Assembly: GCA_024236175.1 (NCBI GenBank)
Contig: JACKKY010000003.1
Location: forward strand, 1 to 64,000
Source of the DNA: Novosphingobium sp.
GTDB lineage: Bacteria > Pseudomonadota > Alphaproteobacteria > Sphingomonadales > Sphingomonadaceae
DNA length: 64,000 nt
Direction of reading: 5' to 3'
Shown here piece after piece: positions 60,039-64,000 of the stretch (positions are counted from its first letter, which is position 1; every line of letters begins with the position of its first letter). The translations under genes and the position numbers were made by a program. The notes below the pieces were generated by a model. The model worked only from the letters and a program-made list of their open reading frames with translations, was not told the DNA's origin and made no database searches.

Positions 60039-60737
60039 TCAGGCCGCGTCGACGAGGACGAGTTCGCTGTCCTCGATCGCGGTTACGGTAATGGTATCGA
60101 CACCGGTGACGGCAATCCCGTCGCGTGCCGCGGCTTCGACATCGCCAACCCGCACCCGTCCGGTGGCCGGCACGAGATAGGCATGGCGGTCGGTGCCCAG
60201 CGCATAGCTGGTGCTTTCACCGGCGCGCAGCATTGCGCCGGCGACCCGCGCATCGGCGCGGATCGGCAAGGCATCGTCGTCGCCTCGCATACCGGAAGCC
60301 AGCGTGACGAAGCGCCCCGAGCGGTCGTCCTTCGGGAAGGGGCGGGCGCCCCAGCTCGGGTTTTCGCCGAAGCTGTCGGGCAGGATCCAGATCTGGAACA
60401 GGCGTGTTTCCTCATCTTCCAGATTGAACTCGGAATGCCGGATGCCGGTTCCCGCGCTCATGACCTGAACGTCGCCCGCTTCGGTGCGGCCCTCGTTGCC
60501 CAGGCTGTCGCGATGGGTAATCGCGCCTTGCCGGACATAGGTGACGATCTCCATGTCGTTGTGCGGATGCGTGGCGAAGCCGCTTCTGGGCGCGATCGTG
60601 TCGTCGTTCCATACGCGCAGACGGCCCCAGTTGTGGCGGTCCGGATCGTGATAGCCCGCGAAGGAAAAGTGGTGGCGGGCATCGAGCCAGCCGTGATCGG
60701 CGGCACCCAGCGTGTCGAAGGGACGAAGCTGGATCAT
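60039..60737 (-). CDS. Pirin-family bicupin protein (YhhW-like)
   Basis: 232 residues. Metal ligands H57, H59 and E63 are in ATHPHNDMEIVTYV, with a further histidine in SAGTGIRHSEFN. The N-terminal start (ADHGWLDARHHFSFAGYHDP) is typical. YhhW-type pirins show quercetinase-like activity or redox sensing. Probably controlled by the divergent LysR regulator together with the nitroreductase. Confidence 0.93.
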   Translation of the reverse strand: MIQLRPFDTLGAADHGWLDARHHFSFAGYHDPDRHNWGRLRVWNDDTIAPRSGFATHPHNDMEIVTYVRQGAITHRDSLGNEGRTEAGDVQVMSAGTGIRHSEFNLEDEETRLFQIWILPDSFGENPSWGARPFPKDDRSGRFVTLASGMRGDDDALPIRADARVAGAMLRAGESTSYALGTDRHAYLVPATGRVRVGDVEAAARDGIAVTGVDTITVTAIEDSELVLVDAA

Positions 60738-60843
60738 GTTCGGTCTCCTTGCGTTGTGATCTTCTGTGGGTGTCGAGATAGGACTTGCAGCTATTCCGGA
60801 AAATTGGGAAAAACCTGATCAATTCATTCGAGGAAGTTGAACA

Positions 60844-61743
60844 ATGGATGTCGGCCAACCCAGCCTCGATCAACTGCGCATCTTCCTGACCGTGGCCGAT
60901 GAAGGCAGCTTCAACCGCGCGGCGCGCAGGCTCGGCCGCGCGGTTTCCGTGGTCAGTTACGGCATCGCCAATCTGGAAGCTCAGCTTGGAGTAAGGCTGT
61001 TCGCGCGTGAAGGCTCGCGCCGGCCGCAGCTGACCGACGCCGGCAAGGCGCTGCTTGCCGAGGCGCGGGCTGTCGCCGACGATGTCGACGTGCTGACGGC
61101 CAAGGTGCGCAGCATGCGCCAGGGGCTGGAGGCGGAGCTGCCGCTGGTGGTCGACGTCATGGTTCCGGGCAGGGAGCTGGCCCAGATTCTGCGCGAATTC
61201 CAGGAGGCCTTCCCGACCGTCATCCTTCGCCTGCATGTCGAGGCGCTCGGTGCAGTCGCCGCGCTGGTGCTGGACGGCAGGGCGAATCTCGGCATCGCCG
61301 GGCCGGACATCGTCGACCATCCCGAGCTTGAGCGGCTCGGGATGGGCTCGGTCGAGCTGGTTCCCGTGGCCGCGCCGTCGCATCCGCTGGCGGCATCGGA
61401 CAAGCTTGTGCCCGGAGCGGTGCGCAAGCATTTGCAGCTTGTGCTGACGGACCGCTCGCCGCTCACCGCCGGCCGTGACTTCTCCGTGTTCAGTCCGCGC
61501 AGCTGGCGGCTTGCCGACCTCGGCGCCAAGCATGACCTGCTGCGCGAAGGCATCGGCTGGGGGCACATGCCTCGCCATGCCGTCGCTGCGGACCTCGCCT
61601 CGGGAGTGCTGGTCGAGCTCGCCTTGCCGGAAAAGCCGCAGACCCGCTTCGAGCTCAATGCCCTGTGGCGCAAGGATACGCCGCCCGGCCCGGCAGCGCG
61701 CTGGATGCAGGACGCATTCGTCGAAAGGCTTTCGCCGAAGTGA
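60844..61743 (+). CDS. LysR-family transcriptional regulator
   Basis: 299 residues. SLDQLRIFLTVADEGSFNRAARRLGRAVSVVSYGIANLEAQLGVRLF is read here as two overlapping motifs: the helix-turn-helix and recognition helix. The effector domain follows from about 90. It is divergent from the pirin-nitroreductase pair over 106 bases. Its stop overlaps the GTG of the helicase gene (GTGA), so the two are co-transcribed. Confidence 0.93.
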   Translation: MDVGQPSLDQLRIFLTVADEGSFNRAARRLGRAVSVVSYGIANLEAQLGVRLFAREGSRRPQLTDAGKALLAEARAVADDVDVLTAKVRSMRQGLEAELPLVVDVMVPGRELAQILREFQEAFPTVILRLHVEALGAVAALVLDGRANLGIAGPDIVDHPELERLGMGSVELVPVAAPSHPLAASDKLVPGAVRKHLQLVLTDRSPLTAGRDFSVFSPRSWRLADLGAKHDLLREGIGWGHMPRHAVAADLASGVLVELALPEKPQTRFELNALWRKDTPPGPAARWMQDAFVERLSPK

Positions 61744-64000
61744 GCGCGCCCGGCCTTCCTCCCGAGATCGCCGGCTGGTTCGATGCGCGCGGCTGGCGCG
61801 TGCGCCGACATCAGCTTGACATGCTCGCCGCCGCCGAGGCCGGGGAACACGCCCTGCTGGTCGCCGATACCGGAGCAGGCAAGACGTTGGCCGGGTTTCT
61901 GCCCACACTGGCCGATTTCGCTCCTTCGCGGCTCGGCGACGGGCCTGTGGGCGAGGGGCTGCACACCCTGTATGTCTCGCCGCTCAAGGCGCTCGCCCAT
62001 GACGTGCAGCGCAATCTGATGGCGCCGGTGGAAGAGGCTGGCCTGCCGATCCGGGTCGAGACACGCAGTGGCGACACACCTTCGGACCGCAAGGCGCGCC
62101 AGCGCGCGCGGCCGCCGCATGTCCTGCTCACCACGCCGGAATCGCTTTCCCTGCTCCTGAGTTATCCGGAAAGCCAGGAGCTGTTCGCGGGACTGAGGCG
62201 GGTAGTGGTCGATGAGATCCATGCCTTTGCCACGACCAAGCGGGGCGACCTGCTGTCGCTGTCACTGGCGCGGCTGCAGGCTATCAGCCCCGGCCTCATG
62301 CGCGTCGGCCTTTCCGCAACCGTGGCCGACACGCAGGCCTATCGGGCGTGGCTCGCTCCCGGAGGCGAGGCGGACGCGGTGAGGCTGGTTCAGGGCGAAC
62401 CCGGCGCAGCGCCCCAAGTCGACATCCTGCTGCCCGAGATCGAGCGCGTGCCCTGGAGCGGCCATGCCGCGACCTGGGCGATCCCGCAGCTCTACGAGCT
62501 GATCAGGCAGCACCGTACAACGCTGGTCTTCACCAACACGCGCTTCCTGGCCGAGCTGATCTTCCAGCTCTTGTGGGACGGCAACGAAGACAATCTGCCG
62601 ATCGGCATTCATCACGGATCCCTGGCGAAGGAAGCCCGGCGCAAGGTGGAAGGAGCGATGGCGCGCGGCGAGCTCAGGGCGCTGGTTTGTACCGCCAGCC
62701 TCGACCTCGGCGTCGACTGGGGCGATATCGACCTTGTTGTGCAGATGGGCGCGCCCAAGGGCTCCTCGCGCCTGTTGCAGCGGATCGGGCGTGCCAACCA
62801 TCGGCTCGACCAGCCCAGCAAGGCGCTGCTGGTTCCGGGCAACCGCTTCGAATTCCTCGAGGCGGCGGCCGCGGTGGAAGCTGTCGACGACGGCCAGCGC
62901 GACGGCGAAGACTTCCGCCCCGGAGGACTCGACGTCCTGGCGCAACACGTCATGGTTCGCGCCTGCGCCGGCCCGTTCGACGAGGCCGAACTGCTCGCAG
63001 AAGTGCGCGCCTCGCAACCCTATGCATGGCTGAACGAAGCGGCTCTCGCCCGGGTGCTCGATTTCGTGGCGACCGGAGGATACGCGCTCAGGTCCTATGA
63101 TCGCTTTCGCCGGATCGTGCGCGAGCGGGACGGAAAGTGGCGGCTGGCGCATCCCGAACATGCCGCCCGCTTTCGCCTCAACGCCGGGATCATCGTCGAT
63201 GCAGAGATGCTCGATGTGCGCTTCCGGGGAGGTGGCGGGAAAGGGGGGCGGTTGCTGGGGCGTGTCGAGGAGAATTTCGGCGCGAGCCTCAAGCCGGGCG
63301 ACACGTTCCGCTTCGCAGGCATGGATCTGGAGGTTGTCGCCCTGCGCGAACTGGAGCTGATCGTGCAGGCCTCCACCAAATCGGCAACGATCCCGAGTTA
63401 CATGGGCGCGCGCATTCCGCTGACCACGCATCTCAGCGAACGGGTGCTCGACATGCTTTCCGACAGGGCGGGCTGGGCGCGTTTCCCCGACGACGTTCGC
63501 GAATGGCTTGAAGTGCAGGATTGGCGCTCGCACCTGCCGGCGCCGGGCAAGCTGCTGGTAGAGAGCTTTCCGCATCGCGGGCTCGACTATACGGTCTACT
63601 TCACGTTCGAGGGCTGGAACGCGAACCAGTCGCTGGGCATGCTGATCACCCGGCGGATGGAGGATCGCGGCCTCGGTCCACTCGGTTTCGTGGCCAACGA
63701 CTATGCGCTGGCGGCGTGGGGACTGAAACCGGTTGAAGACCCCGCCGCGCTGCTCTCGCCCGACATCCTCACCCATGAATTAGTAGACTGGGTGCAGCAA
63801 TCCTACCTGCTGCGTCGCGCCTTTCGCGAGGTCGCGGTGATCTCTGGCCTCGTCGAGCGGCAGCATCCCGGTAAGCGGAAGAGCGGCCGCCAGGTAACGT
63901 TCTCTACCGACCTCATCTTCGATGTGCTGTGCAAGTACGAGCCCGACCACTTGCTTATCGAGGCCGCTTGGGCGGACGCACGGGCGAGGATGACCGATGT
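61740..64000 (+). CDS. Ligase-associated DNA-damage-response DEXH-box helicase (Lhr-like), 3' end outside window
   Basis: A GTG start overlaps the LysR stop (GTGA), and the frame is open to the window edge, about 753 residues visible. Walker A is ADTGAGKTLAGF (about 42-53); YVSPLKALAHDVQRNL, LLTTPESLSLLL and VVVDEIHAF (Walker B, D-E-I-H) follow, then CTASLDLGVDWGDIDLVVQ and LQRIGRANHRLD (motifs V-VI). The remaining part is the Lhr-type winged-helix and C-terminal core. It is a 3'-5' helicase partner of the ligase and exonuclease at 9.8-12.4 kb. The PdeM phosphoesterase gene usually follows and may lie just beyond. Confidence 0.92.
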   Translation, partial: MSAPGLPPEIAGWFDARGWRVRRHQLDMLAAAEAGEHALLVADTGAGKTLAGFLPTLADFAPSRLGDGPVGEGLHTLYVSPLKALAHDVQRNLMAPVEEAGLPIRVETRSGDTPSDRKARQRARPPHVLLTTPESLSLLLSYPESQELFAGLRRVVVDEIHAFATTKRGDLLSLSLARLQAISPGLMRVGLSATVADTQAYRAWLAPGGEADAVRLVQGEPGAAPQVDILLPEIERVPWSGHAATWAIPQLYELIRQHRTTLVFTNTRFLAELIFQLLWDGNEDNLPIGIHHGSLAKEARRKVEGAMARGELRALVCTASLDLGVDWGDIDLVVQMGAPKGSSRLLQRIGRANHRLDQPSKALLVPGNRFEFLEAAAAVEAVDDGQRDGEDFRPGGLDVLAQHVMVRACAGPFDEAELLAEVRASQPYAWLNEAALARVLDFVATGGYALRSYDRFRRIVRERDGKWRLAHPEHAARFRLNAGIIVDAEMLDVRFRGGGGKGGRLLGRVEENFGASLKPGDTFRFAGMDLEVVALRELELIVQASTKSATIPSYMGARIPLTTHLSERVLDMLSDRAGWARFPDDVREWLEVQDWRSHLPAPGKLLVESFPHRGLDYTVYFTFEGWNANQSLGMLITRRMEDRGLGPLGFVANDYALAAWGLKPVEDPAALLSPDILTHELVDWVQQSYLLRRAFREVAVISGLVERQHPGKRKSGRQVTFSTDLIFDVLCKYEPDHLLIEAAWADARARMTD

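Noticed and set aside
1..64000. CRISPR arrays, rRNA genes and riboswitches
   Set aside because: No regularly spaced repeats, no rRNA-like stretches and no recognisable riboswitch core were seen in the intergenic regions.

Overview
The window is high-GC, densely coded DNA from an alphaproteobacterium, most like a sphingomonad (Novosphingobium/Sphingobium type). This rests on a MipZ-like ATPase, NfeD with a slipin, a stand-alone malonyl-CoA decarboxylase, a ligase-associated DNA repair set, and a very large stock of TauD-type dioxygenases, short-chain dehydrogenases (SDRs) and NTF2-fold proteins. The genus is an inference. No transposase, integrase or CRISPR array was seen.

Layout. 0-4.2 kb: tail of an antitoxin-like regulator and two unrecognised exported proteins, with an FNR/FixK-type box upstream of the latter. 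4.5-9.7 kb: an IclR regulator, divergent across a clear operator from a four-gene operon (TauD dioxygenase, two tandem Rieske oxygenases, a split-barrel flavoprotein). 9.8-13.3 kb: ATP-dependent DNA ligase, ligase-associated exonuclease and a stand-alone LigD polymerase domain. 13.6-21.1 kb: an unusual biosynthetic-looking group (hydrolase-like protein, a 1107-residue adenylation plus cyanophycin-synthetase-like ATP-grasp fusion, a glycosyltransferase, a PaaK/LuxE-like adenylating enzyme). 21.2-22.9 kb: malonyl-CoA decarboxylase and tRNA-Gly(TCC).

23-48.7 kb: a catabolic region built of repeated modules. Each usually has its own regulator (IclR, TetR, TetR, LysR, TetR), a TauD-type dioxygenase, SDRs and small NTF2, cupin, ABM or carboxymuconolactone decarboxylase-like proteins, and four have a palindrome in the intergenic control region. 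An acyl-CoA dehydrogenase pair, an inactive-looking secreted FGE-like protein and a UGSC-family pair sit among them. Together with the first operon there are six TauD-type dioxygenases in about 43 kb. The substrates cannot be told from sequence; aromatic, alicyclic or ether-like compounds are the natural guess.

48.8-64 kb: mostly housekeeping genes. These are a CsgG-like exported protein, panC, the mipZ-like gene, a J-domain membrane protein, phosphomannomutase/phosphoglucomutase, an AstE/AspA-like zinc hydrolase beside a GCS2-type ligase, NfeD with slipin, a DUF4010 membrane protein, nitroreductase, pirin, LysR, and the start of the ligase-associated DEXH helicase. That helicase belongs functionally with the 10-13 kb ligase group but lies about 48 kb away.
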